64,000 nt of DNA, taken from Ochotona curzoniae. Its lineage: Eukaryota > Chordata > Mammalia > Lagomorpha > Ochotonidae. Position 1 is the first letter of the stretch. Each line of letters begins with the position of its first letter. A program made the position numbers and the translations under genes. Below, in pieces: positions 1 through 13,108 of the stretch. The notes beneath the pieces were generated by a model. That model was not told the DNA's origin and did no database searches. It saw nothing but the letters and a program-made list of their open reading frames with translations. The DNA is taken from positions 4,774,001 to 4,838,000 of the forward strand of contig NW_024466459.1 in assembly GCF_017591425.1 (NCBI RefSeq), given 5' to 3'.

Positions 1-2839
1 GGATGATGCATAACAAATAGATGCTATATAAGAATGAAGTTTTGTTTTTATTTATTTTTGTGGAGGTTTGAGATGTATGTTTTTGTTTTTCATCTTAGAG
101 TAAGACTGGTAATCATATCTCTGACCATTCTGGATTGTTGCTCGTCATTTCTGTCCCTATTTTAAAGTAGCAGATTTGGAGTCAGTCTGTTCTTCACTGA
201 ATTTAGCACTGTGGCACAGTCAAATCCTGGCTGGATTCTGAGTCTGAGACATGAATATAAGGGTTATTTAGCAAGTTCATGGAAAGTGCATATCGCCTTT
301 CACATGCATCATTCCAAGCATATTTTCTTTTTGTTTGGTTAACTTCTTGAAGTGCCGTTGCATTTGCAATGGTTGGCGCCCAAGCTGCATAGCCAGGATG
401 TAACCTAGAACTCCATCCATGGCCTCTCTTGGGGTCTGCCACAGTTGCTGTTGTCTCCATGAGGGCCATTCTGTTTGATTCAGACACTTCTGGGTTTGCA
501 ATAAAGCACTAGAAAATATGCTCTGTATGTCTTCACTAATGTTTTTCTTCTCTGCCACATTTTGCAAATAAGAATATGGACTTAAATTGACTATGCAAAC
601 TTGGGATAACATATTCTTATAGCATTTTTAAGGAACACATCTCACAATTAACATGAACTCTAGACTAAGACCATGCTTTATTTTTATCTAAAATCACATG
701 TTGGAAGCACACAGGTGCCACGCACTAAAATTTGAGGTGAAACTGTACCCTCAGAATACCCTCAACCGACATGGTAGATTTTGTAAACCCATTTGTGTCA
801 CAATGTATCACAGGGGTTTGCAATGCAAAGTGTTTGTGGCACACGTAGATGCCAGGGAAAAGGGATTCTCTTTATCTTTTCAGTGAACTAGGACGGAGGC
901 CAATCTTGAAAATTTGTGGGGAGAGAGATTTTATTCAAGCTGAATTCAAAGCATTGAGTAGGTTGGCATGAGTCAGACAGAGAAAGGAATTCTAGACAGA
1001 GAAATCCCGAGTGAGGGCGCGGGAACACGAAGCATCCAGCAAGTCTGAGAAGTGTAAGAATTTGTCCTGAATGAAATGAATTAGGGGTGAAGAGACTAAC
1101 AACAGTTAACAAAGGTTGGGGGCTCTCAGTTACATGATGCAACCGGCGTGGGTCTGACTGTTTAGGGTATTAAATAACACGGCATTTTCAGACTGGTTAT
1201 TAAGCATGCTAGCTACAGTAATAGAAACAATCATATCTTAGCAAACAATGAATACTACATTTTGTGTTTACCCCTACTCCCTAAGAGCTGTCTTCCCAGC
1301 ACAGCACTCACTGTGACACTCTCACTCCCGAAGGATTTCTTTGTGGCTTCTCAGTGTAGGTGACGGGAGCCCAGGCTCATGGTAAGTGAGCAGTGTATTC
1401 ACACCCTGTCCTTCAGGAAACAGGCCCAGAGGGTGGGGTCTGGTTTGAAGAGAAGAATCGGGGGAGATTTTTTGGGACCAGCATTTGAGGGGCTGCCGAG
1501 GAAACAGATATGGGTAGAAGGAGCAGCTGGACAATGTGCAGCTGTAGCAAGGTTTTCCTGATCACGAGGAAATGTACCTGAAGTGGCCCGTCAGAGTGGC
1601 CTTATTCAGAGGCCTGGAGGCCAGACCTTTCTATTCTGTAGTGAGCAGTCAGTGGATAGAGGCTGCCTCCGTGGGAGGGTTCGAAACCCTGGTGTTTTCT
1701 AGTAAGGTAACTGCCTAGTGAAGGCTCAGCAAGCAGGAAGAGAACCATCCCAGCCATCTGAGGATAGTTCTGGGTGATGCATCCCAGCAGCGAATGCACT
1801 GATTGGAGGGTACATGAGATCCATGGGAGCTATGAGGCCAGGAGATTTATTGAGGGTGTATTGTGATAGTCCATGTTAAAGGCAATGAAGGCTCCAACTA
1901 CAGTAGCTGCAGTGGTGCTAGAGGGTGTAGGAATGGGCGAGATTATATATGAACTAATTCTTCAACAACAGTGGTTCTCACAGGAGGATGGAGAGTTGCT
2001 CTCAAGTTATATTTAGAAGTTTTTGGAAAACAAAAGCATTCTTGATTGTCAAAACTGGTGATGGGGTGGAAGGATGCTATTAGCACCTGGTATGCCAAGG
2101 CCAAGGATGCTGGCAAAACTGTGCTGCACACAGGACACTCCCCACAACATAAACCCGATCAGGTCCAAGGTATCCATTAGAGAAGATTTTGGGAGATTCT
2201 GCTCTCAGGGAAAGGAAGTGTGAGATATTTTCCTTCACTTCTCTTGCTCTAAACATGGCTCTCTGGGTTTCGAACACATGATTCAGTCTCAGAGAGCAAA
2301 AGTGCAGCTGGTACTTCAGATCTGGAGAGAGCAGAACTTTAATCTTGTAAGGCAACAGGCGTCGAGTTGTTTGCAAAGCCCCACATGTCCCACAGGAAAA
2401 CTGCAATCCAGATCAGATTCCAGGTAGCAATAGATTCTCACGTCTTTCCCTCCTGCCGTCCCCTCCCAGGCTAACGTGGAGTTTTATATACATTGAACAA
2501 CTAACCAGACAGAAGAAGAAAACAAACAAATAATAACAGGGTGGAACTGTTACAATAACCTCTAGATTTTGCTAACACAGGAACAGTAGAACTACAGGCA
2601 TGGTTCATGGCCCCGGAGGAGGGCCTTTTGGTACAATGGAGTAGACCTTCAGTTGGAGCGCTGATATCCCATACCCTGAGTGCCGATTTGAGTCCTGGCT
2701 CTTCTGCTTCTTCAGTTTCCTGCTGACACATGGGGTAAGCAGCATATGGTGGCTCAAGTACTTGAGTTCATGTCATCCTGATTGGGGAACTTTCTGGCTC
2801 CAGCCCTGTATATTACGGACACTTGTGGAATGAACCACC
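1..2839. other. Intronic sequence, nothing recognised
   Basis: Moderately AT-rich sequence without a recognisable repeat, exon or RNA gene. Several frames of 60-110 codons exist on both strands, but none has a familiar protein motif or splice context. Confidence 0.5.
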
Positions 2840-2853
2840 TGATGGTAGATTTC

Positions 2854-3169
2854 TTTTTTGAAAAAAGATTTATTGGAAAGTCAGATATCCAGAGAGGAGG
2901 AGAGACAGAGAGGAAGATTTTCCCTCTGATGATTCACTCCCCAAGTGCCACAACAGCCAGAACTGTGCTGATCCAAATCAAGAACTTCTTCTGGGTCTCC
3001 CATGTGGGTGCAGGGTCCCAAGGCTTTGGGCCGTCCTTGACTGCTTTCAAAGGCCACAAGCAGGGAGCAGGATGGGAAGTGGGTCTGCCAGAATTAGAAC
3101 CTGTGCCCATATGGATTCCTGGGCATGCAAAGCGAGGACTTTATCCACTAGGCTACCGCTCTGGGCCCT
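2854..3169 (-). mobile_element. C-type SINE (lagomorph), young, with target-site duplication
   Basis: Reads on + as the reverse complement of the lagomorph tRNA-derived C SINE: T-rich tail, pyrimidine/GA block, a 'gattcactcccca' core, and a tRNA-like head ending in 'gggccctg'. A 14-of-15 target duplication flanks it (about 2840-2853 and 3170-3183, 'gatagatttct' type). Confidence 0.9.
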
Positions 3170-3216
3170 GATGATAGATTTCTATTGCTCTGTTTCTGTC
3201 TCTTTCTTCCTCCTTC

Positions 3217-3229
3217 TGTGTGTGTGTGT

Positions 3230-3267
<38 letters not shown>
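3217..3267. repeat. (GT)n-(GA)n microsatellite
   Basis: A short GT run (3217-3230) passes directly into an AG/GA run (3232-3267), just downstream of the young SINE. Confidence 0.95.
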
Positions 3268-3270
<3 letters not shown>

Positions 3271-3463
3271 TTTTAAAGAAGCCAACCTTTAGAATATTCA
3301 TTACTTAAGAATCAACAAAGCAATAGAGCAATTAAATTCAATTATGCCACATCCAGAGTAGAAAAGTTAGAACTAGGTGGTGAAGAAACATCAGACACAC
3401 AGCTTGGTTTGCTTAGCATTGGCATGCTCAGCTACAGTCACTCTGTGAGAAGGCTTTTATTCT

Positions 3464-3792
3464 TTAAAGATTTATTTATTTTTATTACAAAGTCAGATAT
3501 ACAGAGAGGAGGAGAACTAGAGAGGGAGATCTTCCATCTAATCATTCACTCCCCAAGTGAGCGCAATGGCTGGGGCTGTGCCGATCCAAAGCCAGGAGCC
3601 TGGAACTTCCTCCAGGTCTCCCCTGCAGGTGCAGGATCCCAAAGCATTGGGCCATCCTCGACTGCCTTCCCAGGCCACCAGCAGGGAGCTAGATGGGAAG
3701 TGGAGCTGTCGGGATTAGAACCAGTGCCCATGTGGGATCCCGGTGCGCTCAAGGCGAGGACTTTAGCCGCTAGGCCACGCCGCGCTGGGCCC
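3464..3792 (-). mobile_element. C-type SINE, young full-length copy
   Basis: Full-length antisense copy. 'aaagatttatttatttttat' starts the tail side, followed by the conserved core and the head 'cgctaggccacgccgcgctgggccc', split here as key blocks near 3768-3792. The last block is little diverged, which suggests recent insertion. An imperfect 'ttNtattctt' repeat may be the target duplication. Confidence 0.9.
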
Positions 3793-4639
3793 TGAAAGTT
3801 TGTATTCTTGTATTGAGTTGAAATCTGGTTGTTGTATAGAGTGACAGCCTCAGTCAGATGCTTGGAGATGCCCTGGTTAGAGTTGATGAGGTGACAGCAA
3901 GCAGGCTGTCAGGACCAAATGACTCCTGGAAACACTGTGACTGCCTCTGCTGGAACAGACAAGGCAGGGCAATGGCGGCTGGCGGGAACACAACTACAGA
4001 TCTCTTGGCCTGGTGCTAGTGGAGGAAAATCAAGGGAAATGTAATTCTTGGTGCTGGAAACTGTACAATAGAGCAGTGGTCTGATAAGTCTTTGTGTAAG
4101 AAGCCAAATAGTCGAAATTTTACATTTAGCCCATATGGTGTCAGTTACAAAGCTGCTGTTGTAATGTGAGAGCAGACAGATGATACACAAATCAAGGGCT
4201 GTGTTCCAATAATACTTTATGCAAAGAGGCAGGGTGGTAGTGATTGCTAATTCCTGGACTGGTGTCTTGAGCAGCAGAATTCATTCTCAGCTTGAAGTTA
4301 ATGCAATGTTTAAAGCAAGCATGGCTATAGGGACATAGCCATGTGACATGAGCAAGGGAAACAAGCTCATTTTCTTTCCTGTATTTTTGTGTCTTTCTCC
4401 TGGTCACCTCTCTCATTTTAAATAATTTGGAAAGCATACCTACATCTAAGCATGTAATATGTATATGTATGTTTACATATCTGAACTGTTTATTGATTGA
4501 TAATAATTATTTTCTAGTATTTTTGGAAGTGGCACATATTACAAGGAACCTGTTCTGGTCTTTTCTCTTAGCTCTTTGTCACATGCTTTATTTTTCTCCT
4601 GAATGTAGCTCTTCGTTAAATTTCACGCTCTTTGCCGCA
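3793..4639. other. Intronic sequence, nothing recognised
   Basis: No repeat or exon was recognised. The frame at 4427-4918 (+) runs into the MER5-like element and is not a gene by any motif. Confidence 0.5.
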
Positions 4640-4815
4640 GACTGTGGGGGCAGTTCTCAGCTTTGGTTATGTACTGGAGTCACCTGGGGGATTCTGAGAA
4701 TGCCCAAAACCCAGGCTGTGTTTGTACTCAGAATCCAGGGCACAGGTGCAGGCATCCCTGTGTTTCAGAGCTTTCTGGGGGACTCCCATGCAGGAACAAG
4801 GTTGAGAATGGATTC
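4640..4815 (+). mobile_element. MER5-like hAT-Charlie DNA transposon fossil
   Basis: The ends resemble the MER5A/B terminal inverted repeats: a left 'cagttctcag...' with 'ggagtcacctgggg', and a right 'caaggttgagaatgga' that is its rough inverse complement. The length (about 175 bp) fits this non-autonomous family. Orientation is nominal because the element is nearly palindromic. Confidence 0.6.
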
Positions 4816-5512
4816 CGTGGACTTAAAGAAGAGGGAAAATATATCTTCTTTTGAGGACACTGATTGGCTGACATCAAGAGATAAAATTATCTGTGTGGGT
4901 AACTGTTTATGGCCTTAGGTTAAAGGCATGCGATTGGAATGCATCAGATTTTAAGGGTGGTATCTGGATAAGTAATTCCTAAGGACATAGTCAAAAGCGC
5001 TTTGTTGTGGTTTGGAAGAGGCAATGGAAGTAATCCCAGGAAGCTGTGTAGTTGTTGCCTGTATCTCCAGCCGGAAGTGCCTTCTCGGTGTGTGCAGCGA
5101 CAACCTCCAAGCCTTGAGAACACTCCCAGGGCTCAGTGGTGATGTCATCCCTCATGGTCGCCGGTCTCACTGGAGCTAACTGATCAAGGCAGATGTTCTG
5201 GCAGTGACGAGAGGGAATAACCTTCTGGTGCTGTCATGAGCGCCTTTGTACTTGATGAGACTTCTTAAAGAGAACCTAATTGTATAAGCTAAAGGTGATT
5301 TTTATACTGTAGGAATATAGAAGAATGCAAAGGTACACTCAAGGAACTTTATAAAGATGTTTTGAATTAGTTTGATAGCATAGATATGAGGTTACAACTG
5401 TTTTATTAGTACGCACTTTTTAAAGAGATTAGCTGGCATTTTGCTCATAAATTTGATGCAAAGCTCTGGTCTTAGAACCTTGAACCGCTCTACTCAGACC
5501 TTTATTGAGCTG
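4816..5512. other. Intronic sequence, nothing recognised
   Basis: No repeat family, exon or RNA gene recognised. Confidence 0.5.
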
Positions 5513-5608
5513 AATTTATTTTAAAGAAATTAACTTATTTGAAAGGCAGAGTGACAGGATTGGAGGAGGGAGAATGAGAGTGAGAGCGAGAGAGCGAGAG
5601 AGCGAGAG

Positions 5609-5651
<43 letters not shown>

Positions 5652-5875
5652 AGTTCATTCCCCAAATGGTTGCACAATGGGGCTGGGCCAAAGCAAAGCC
5701 AGGTGCCAGGAGCTCCACCCAGGCTCTGGCAGGAACTCAAGTACTTGCTCATCTGCTGTTTCTCAGATACATTAGCCAGGAGCTGGATCAGAAGCAGAGG
5801 AGCTGAGACTCGAACTGACACTCCTCTATGAAATGTGAGCACCCTAAGCAGCAGCTCAGCCGCTTGCCCCCCAAC
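5513..5875 (-). mobile_element. Older C-type SINE with expanded GA tract
   Basis: Antisense copy of the older, rabbit-like C SINE. It has 'cttatttgaaaggcagagtgaca' type tail features at 5533-5556, a long purine tract, then 'attccccaaatggttgcaca' and a diverged tRNA-like head near 5850-5875. Confidence 0.85.
5571..5650. repeat. (GA)n / (GAGAGC)n microsatellite inside a SINE
   Basis: The SINE purine block has expanded to about 80 bp. The left part carries regularly spaced gagagcga units (about 5583-5615), and the right part is pure GA. Confidence 0.95.
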
Positions 5876-8370
5876 ACCTCCCCATAGGCTGACTTGGGAA
5901 GATGGAGTGCTTTATTACCTAAGCCATGGTTGCAGAGGCATGGGCTGGGGAGACCAGGATCCAGGAGTAGAGAAGGATGAAATGGTCTGACGTGTTTTGT
6001 GGTTGGGAGTGAAGACTTTTGGAATATTTCAGGTTCCATGAGCGCAGAGGTGGGAGGGTTGTTTTGTTCAGTGAAGAACGATGGAAAGATAGTAGTCCAC
6101 TGTGTCACAACTGGATATTCGATGGGCAATTGTAACAACAGGGCTTCTTTGCCTCTTCTAGGAAGATTTACACATATGCACCTGTCCAGGGTGGGTCACC
6201 TGGCTTTGGGAAGTACCCTTGGGATCCCTGATTCCTTTAGCTTTTTCTTTCTGCTAACAGGATGATTACCATTGACCTAAATATTATGATGTAATAAGAC
6301 AGCCTCAAAAAGCAGGAAGAGAAGGGAATATTTCTCACCCTGGGTCTCATTATTATTTGAATCAGGAAGGAAAAACCTTTCCAGGAGCTCCCAGCAGACT
6401 TCCTCTGGACTCTGCAACCCACTGCCAAAAGTTCTGCTGGTTGTTCCCTTTAAACCTGTGTTGGCAAAGGGGTGGGGAAGGGGCCACTGTGGTTGGCAAA
6501 AATTGGGGGTGAGCAGGTTTTCTGTAAAGCACAAAATCAGGAGCATGTCAGGCTTTGCAAGCCACTGTTGCAAAATCTTGTTTGCTCTTTTTCTGTTGTT
6601 GTTTGGTTTTTGTTTTCTTGAACCCTGTAACATGTAAAACCGTTGTTAGCTCCAGGGTCTTATGCCAAGTCCTAGTCCTGGCATAAAGCAGTTAGTTGCG
6701 TTTCCTCTCCAGAGGCTGCAGGAATCTAATATTCCTGCTCAAATTTCCACCCACTTTCCAAGCAAAACTGGGGTGCTGTTAACAAGTTGAGTGAGTAGTC
6801 AACTGCATTTGCCTCAATATACAATTTGTAAAGTTGTTGTAATAATTGTTAAATGGGTAACTTAAGCAAAGCAATGAATTGCAGTCCTGGGCACACCATA
6901 ATCTATACATTATTATTTAGTTCTGCTTTTCTTTTTGTATTTCTGTATCACCCCTGGGGCATTCTGTCAAGTGTTTGCATGTAACTCTGCTTTTTAGACA
7001 ACACTAAAACCTTGCTTTATGTCTTCTATTTGGTTCAATTTCTCACCAATGTGGGAAAATCAGACCTGGTAATTTTTATGTTTATCCACTGATTAAAAAA
7101 TATGAAATTATTTGTCCATGGATAATTTGAAGAGGAATAATCAGAATACAAATTTAGAGGACTTAAATATTATCATATTAACAATAATAATAGAATTAAA
7201 TGATTGCTTTTTTGGAATGGAGATATTATCTGTTAGCCAGATGAGATAAGGTAAAATGCAAAACCAAGAGCTCAGCGTCTGGACACATGGGAATGTCATA
7301 ATTCGATCATGGGAATGTCTTGCTCGAATCAGCAGTGAGTCTAGTTCCACAATGAAGAACTGGGAGCTCCAGCACCAAGGAATTCCACCATGTGGTACAT
7401 ACGGTCTCCTAAGTTGCCCTGATGAGGGCGAGAGGAGAGATGGGAGCTTATCTCCTGGGCTCCTAACTTCCACATCCTGGAGGTGATGTATTTCACGTCC
7501 ACTCATATTTCAATGTCTGTGTCCAAGCATTTGGGTGAACCTAGCTGCAAGGAAGACTGTGAAATATGAAGCAGCATTGGAGTATTGGATGAGTAGTACT
7601 GTTGTTTTTGTGAGTTAGTTGGTTTACTTATAAGTAAACCAGATGGAAGAATATAAGTAAACCAGGGTAATGATGATGAGTTAATCTTGTAAGAATCGAA
7701 GTTCTTATATTCGTCTCCTTTTCCATGCCTTTTCATTCTCTTTGCAGTTTAGAATCTTATCAGTAGTCTCTAAAGTCAGAGTGGGTTAGCAAGAAAATGA
7801 TGGAAGTGAAAAGGTGCATTGTAATTAGATTTCTACAGTATGAAAGTTCGGGTGGGTTTATTGTCATAATTTCGAAATGTCTTTTTAGGCCCTGTGAGCC
7901 ATCTCCTAACCCAGTAAGTCTGAGCTTTGGGTGTGGTGGTCTTATAGAGTGCATCAAGCCATATCGAAGCATGGTTCTGGTTGCCATACAGAGTCAGGAG
8001 CATTATCAAGTGGGCAGAGCCTGGGGATGCTGGGAAACCTCCCATGTTCTGTGTGACACATTCTCAGACAATGAAGTGTCACCAGGACATAGTGTCAGCG
8101 GAGCTGAAAATGTTCCTCTTTTACTTACTAGCTTCCAAATCTTCATACATCTGGGCAGATGTTTCTTCCATGTTTACATGACCTTGACTTATTTCCAGCA
8201 TTTGTGGAAAATATACATGTAGAACTATAACCCTCAAAGTTATACCCTATAGCCAGTTGATACTTAAAGAGAATTTTTTGAGTGTTAATAGTCTTTCTGT
8301 TCTTTGAACAGAATCTCCAAGGGCAACTTTTGCATTATTTCAGCATTTTACAATTTAGAAACATAGTAAC
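5876..8370. other. Intronic sequence, nothing firm recognised
   Basis: Mostly AT-rich. Frames at 6277-6633 and 7797-8222 are short and have no known motif. No repeat family could be assigned by eye. Confidence 0.5.
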
Positions 8371-8637
8371 ATGTGTTTAAGAGGGATGGTGAGAGAACAA
8401 AACGAGAAAACACACAAATGCTGGTTTACTCCCCAAATGCAAATGCCCTCAATGGCTGTGGCTGGAACAGCCCAGACAACTCAATCCACTTTTTTCCACA
8501 AGAGAGCCAATACCACCTGCCCCCCCAGGATGCACGCTATGATAGAAAATGGAACCAGGACTTGAATCCAGGTACTTCCATGTGGTATGTGAGCATCCAA
8601 GTAAGCATCTTAACCACTGGTCAAATGCCCACCCCTC
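8371..8637 (-). mobile_element. Old, diverged C-type SINE
   Basis: Antisense remnant retaining the core 'tactccccaaatgcaaatgc', 'ggaaccaggacttgaatcca' (B-box side) and 'catcttaaccactggtcaaatgccc' head features. It is heavily mutated. Confidence 0.75.
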
Positions 8638-10029
8638 GATATGCCTCTGTGCTTCCACATATTTACACATCCATTAAATTCTCAACTATTCTGTATTGAT
8701 TTTGCACGTGACCATCGTCCATGGATCATGCTCAACTAGCTATATGTAACTTATACAAGGGTGTAGTGACCATACACCAAACCATGTAAGATTGATTCAT
8801 GTGGATAAGTCAGAAGACAGAATAATTATAGGCATTGAGGGCAGAATGTTGGCATGAAGGTGATAACTTAGAGACAAAGTTGGTTGATAACCTTTCGGCC
8901 CAGGGACTATTATGTTTTGATTTTTTTTTTTTTTTGCTACTGGATAAATTGTTTGCATCTATACAAACATTAACACAAATTAATATGAAATTTTGCTGGT
9001 GCTGATTTACTAATCAATAGTAAACACAATTCATACAATTAGACACTGCTCTTGTCCAGCACCCTTACGTGTCACCAATTGACATGTGGAAACAAGTGAC
9101 TGGCGCCAGGCACAGTTTCTCATTCAGAAGGTCTATGCTACTGAGACGTGGTGCTTCTAACAAGGTTCTTGGTGATTCTAAGACTTAACAACTTGTGTAC
9201 CGTACTCCGGTAACCACTGAAATAGTATGTTAGTTAAAGATGCAATTGATTTTCTGTTACATTTTAAGATTTGCAAGTATTTCCTTAACAACCACATAAG
9301 ATATTTCCTGACTGTGAGAAAAGGCAGGTAGAAAAGGAATGAAGCTAAGGGGAAACTATCCTAAGTGGTCAAAACCTTGAACATCTTAGTGACTGAACTC
9401 AAGGAACTATTTTCACTCAGGTGTGATAAAGATGGATAAATCTTGGACCACCTTTCTTTAGTGAGGCCAAGTGGCACACATGGCGTTTAAAGTGTCTGTG
9501 GTGTGAGATGAGAGAGCTGTAGTGGCTAGCATGGGCTCTTACTCACCTCCTAGCCTGGAAGTGATTATTCTCACTTCCTGTGTCCTGTTGGCCAGAGCTT
9601 ACTACAAGGGAGGTCAAGAAGTTTTAGAAAACTCATAGATGGTCAGAGAGCATGCTGCACGTCTCAAAAACACAAAATGCATATATATGCATATAGATGC
9701 TACAGGCCCCAGAATATGTTAGTGATGATCATATTATGATATTCTTATACTATATTTGTGTCCTTATAGTGCACTGTAGATTTCTATAAGACTTTAGATT
9801 TCTATAAGCATAATTAAGAGATACAGGCTATTATCAAAGAAAAGATTAACCAAGATTCTTATACTTGAAACTCCTGTTAATGATGAAAAGGGTTATATTT
9901 AGGGAAAAATAGTAGTTACATAGACAAACATAGCACCAGGTAAAACAGATAAAGAGGGGGAACTGCATCCTGCTAAGCCTAAAATCTGCGAATATGTGTT
10001 GGTAGCAGAAAGTCAAGGTAATTAGGCAG
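8638..10029. other. Intronic sequence, nothing recognised
   Basis: AT-rich single-copy-looking DNA with a short poly(T) at about 8920-8934 and a small 'gcatatatatgcatata' palindromic patch near 9680. Confidence 0.5.
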
Positions 10030-10330
10030 GATTTCTATGCGTGGTGCTCTCCACATGGCGCGACTCATACCATTTTTTAAATCAGAGCATATAGTTTAAT
10101 TAGGCAAATTAAACTGTTTTCTCCCAAGACTAAAGGTGATACACAGTGTATTTCTTCAGACGGCTGTGCTTTGATTGTTAATGAAGTTGCCTTTCCCTGT
10201 TAATCATTTTGTGTGAGTGCCTCTTCAGCATAGCTGATGTGTATGTATCTTTGAAATAGCACAAAAACATTTTGAAACTCACAGTTGCCAAAGCAGCCAG
10301 TGACTAAATGATGTCATCAAACCTGAAGAG
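10030..10330. promoter_or_regulatory. Candidate conserved non-coding element with homeodomain-type palindrome
   Basis: A non-repeat block rich in transcription-factor-like words: a perfect inverted repeat of homeodomain cores (10093-10115), 'ctttgattgttaatg' (TCF/SOX/HOX-like), 'taatcattttg', and 'gatgtcatca' (CRE/AP-1-like). The regulatory role is inference from motif density. Conservation cannot be tested here. Confidence 0.3.
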
Positions 10331-10794
10331 TGCAAAGATACTAAAACTTCAACATTTCTCTTGCTGCTGGAAAAAAATATCATCAAGCTTTTGTAGAAGG
10401 AAGAAAAATCTTTGCATCCATTTTCACTCTTTAAAGACACCTATAGTGTCATCATAACTATTTCTTTGAAATTTTATTTTTATTATAATTTACATAAAAT
10501 GATTGTTTTTGCTCAAATAAAAATATTTGTGAACAAATACTAAAAATAGTGAAATAAAAAATAAGATAGTATACAATGAACTAAAACAATAAAATAGCAT
10601 GCAATTAAAAATGTGTGGTGGCAACTTTTCAACCTTGGGATTCCTTAGGATTGAAATAGGTCAAGATTCTCTCTTGTGCCGTGTCAGATTCCCTTAACGA
10701 TAGTGTTGAACCTCTTGCATCACCAAACATTTACTAAGGATGTACTCCAGGAGGGATAAGTTAAGTGACATCTAAGGATTTTCCATTTGCAACT

Positions 10795-10905
10795 TGTTAT
10801 TGTTTAATCTTAGGAACGCTATAGTTTTCTAACTCTCAGTTTACTTGTCTATAAAATTATCTTCTAGGAATGTGGTGAATATGAAATGGACATGAATACC
10901 AAGTT
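10795..10905 (+). mobile_element. MIR fragment (possible)
   Basis: Short stretch resembling the MIR central region ('ctcagtttacttgtctataaaatta' type, 10836-10860) followed by 'ggaatgtggtgaatatgaaatg'. Diverged, so only a tentative call. Confidence 0.45.
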
Positions 10906-12767
10906 TCACAAAAGGAGCTGGACTAAAGATTCCTCTAATTGTCTTCACTTAATACTCTCTAATATGTGTTAGAAAAACTCTTACTGGCATCTCTGGTGTA
11001 TAATGAGCAGCCCTTCAGATCTGCCCATGACTCAGTGGATTCCTAAGTTGCTGAAATTTCTACTGAAGTTCCAGAATGTCAGAAAAAACTGGAAGGAGTT
11101 GGTCACTCTGTTTAGTGTTCCTTCCTGGGACCTAATTAAGGCTGCCCTGTGGAAGTTTTCTGTCCCTTGAATTTCTTTTGGGGCAAAAATATTACCTGTG
11201 CTTAGGCTTGTCCCTTTGGTTTTAATATAGGGAAGAAACTTGGATAGAGATGGCTTGGAATTGTGTTGCCATGTTTTAAAGAAGGGTTTCTGAGAAATCT
11301 CAGCAATATTCTAGGGTGGGACTTGTGTTGAAGGATGCAGCTTGGGGGTTTAGCGGATGGATGACATCTCCTTGGTGGTGCCTCTAATTACTTTTGAGCA
11401 CCAAGAGAAACATTTAAGAAAGGACCCATCACTAGGTAACATTATCCTGTTTTCCCTCTCATCCCGCTCCTTTTGAGATACTTATCCTCCAATGTGGAGA
11501 AGCACAACATTGCCAAATTGTGGCAATGTTTAACTGCTCTAAGTTGATCTCAAGTTATGGTCCTATGGCTGCCTGCAACACAATCACCTTTGAATGCAGA
11601 GAGACTTAAAAAGAAGACTATTGCAACTCCCTCTCTTTTTTTCCTTCCTTCTTAAAATGCACATTCACTGGCTTGCCCTTTAGTTCTGCTCAGCAGTTCA
11701 GGGGCTTGATTAAGCTACTTCCTCTTAAACAAATACCCGCAGGAGATTCACATAATCCTGGAATCTAAGAACCTATCTGAGGGAAAATGGAACTCTTGTG
11801 TTGTTTCTGATTTTGCTTGAGTTTTGAACTGAAGAGGTGACCTCAAAATTAGTGCAAGCCTGTTGAGATCCATACTCATTAACCTTCTACTTTCCCACTT
11901 CTGCACCACAACTCTTCACAAAGGTCACTAGGGACTTCCTTATTTCCACACTCGCTGGCCATTTGGATCACTTTAAAGCAAACCTCTTAGAGGTTGGCAG
12001 TTTTGTAAGAAAAAAAAGTCACGTGTTTTGGTTCTAACTTCCTTTGTTGGTGTGCAGTGCTGAGCGTGAATCTGTGTTTTGAAGCCAAGGAGAAATTGGA
12101 CGTGATTCTGCTTGTACTTGCCAACCCCCAGGTTAGGAAAGTTGTCAGTTACCAAAGTTTTTAGTGCTTAAAAAACACTTTTTATAAATTCAGATTTACT
12201 ACATCTTTTTTCTAGTATGAAGCTAGTTGTTTTAATTTTTAATTCTTTTAATCCCTGAGTTCCTTCAGGTAAATTTTTGCTTGTGTTTTTCTCATGATAT
12301 TACATATGATTTAGTTGAGTCTAAATAGACTATTGCTTTGCTTTATTGAATTTGCTGCATTCATTGTAGTTACATAATTTATTGTCTTTACATTAGGAAA
12401 CACTTGACCAGATACTTGGCACTTTATAGAAGAGTAAGCCCTCAAATTGAAAGAAAATTAAGTAAGAATTGCACAGAATACAAATACAGCACATTCCTCT
12501 AAAAAGTCTTCTTGCTTTTCTCTTCTTTCTTCTTTATTTTTCAGTGAACATAAACCATTAGGTCTATCAGATTGTGTAGGAAGAACCATGAGACACTGAT
12601 GAGGAAGCCTGGTCGTTAAATCAGTGTAACAGATTCCTCATCATGCAGGGTCGTGGGTGTTCAATGGCTGGGGGAGCGAGTGATGATGAAGATGGTGCAA
12701 GTGGAGGCTAGAATGGGACACTGCTTTTAGTAGGAAGGGACAGTACCTGAATTGGATATTTTTGTTT
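10906..12767. other. Intronic sequence, nothing recognised
   Basis: No repeat or exon could be assigned. The lack of lineage-specific insertions over almost 2 kb is unusual for this window but not striking. Confidence 0.45.
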
Positions 12768-13097
12768 TGAACTGATTAACTTTGTAATTATTTGAAAGCA
12801 AAGAGATGAAGACCAAAATCTTCCGTAGACTTGTTAATTCCCCAGCTGTCTACAGCAGGCAGGTGTGTGGGCTGAGAGGGAAGGCTGAGGACAGGAGCCC
12901 TGGAGTTAAATCTGTGTCTCATGCCTGGGTGTCGTTGATCCTACTGCTTGATCCTACTGATCTCACAGCTGCCTCCCAGAGTGTGCATTAAAAGGAAGAT
13001 GAAATTAGAAGTGGAGCTGAGATGCAAACCCAACCATGCTGGTGTAGGGCACAGGGTTCCCAGGTGGCATGCTAATCTATCTTAAATGCCCATCCCT
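12768..13097 (-). mobile_element. Old C-type SINE
   Basis: Antisense copy. It has 'taattatttgaaagcaaagag' type tail at 12785-12805, 'ttaattccccagctgtctac' core, then 'agaagtggagctgagatgca' and 'cttaaatgcccatccc' at the head side. An internal 'gatcctactg' is duplicated. Confidence 0.8.
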
Positions 13098-13108
13098 GTT
13101 TTTTTTTG

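Noticed and set aside
2782..3171. Frames of 70-129 codons overlapping SINE copies (also 3409-3795, 61826-62191)
   Set aside because: They are translations of SINE sequence.
3217..3267. Regular repeats considered as a CRISPR-like array
   Set aside because: All tandem repeats here are mono- or dinucleotide microsatellites or slippage units without unique spacers, and the genome is mammalian.
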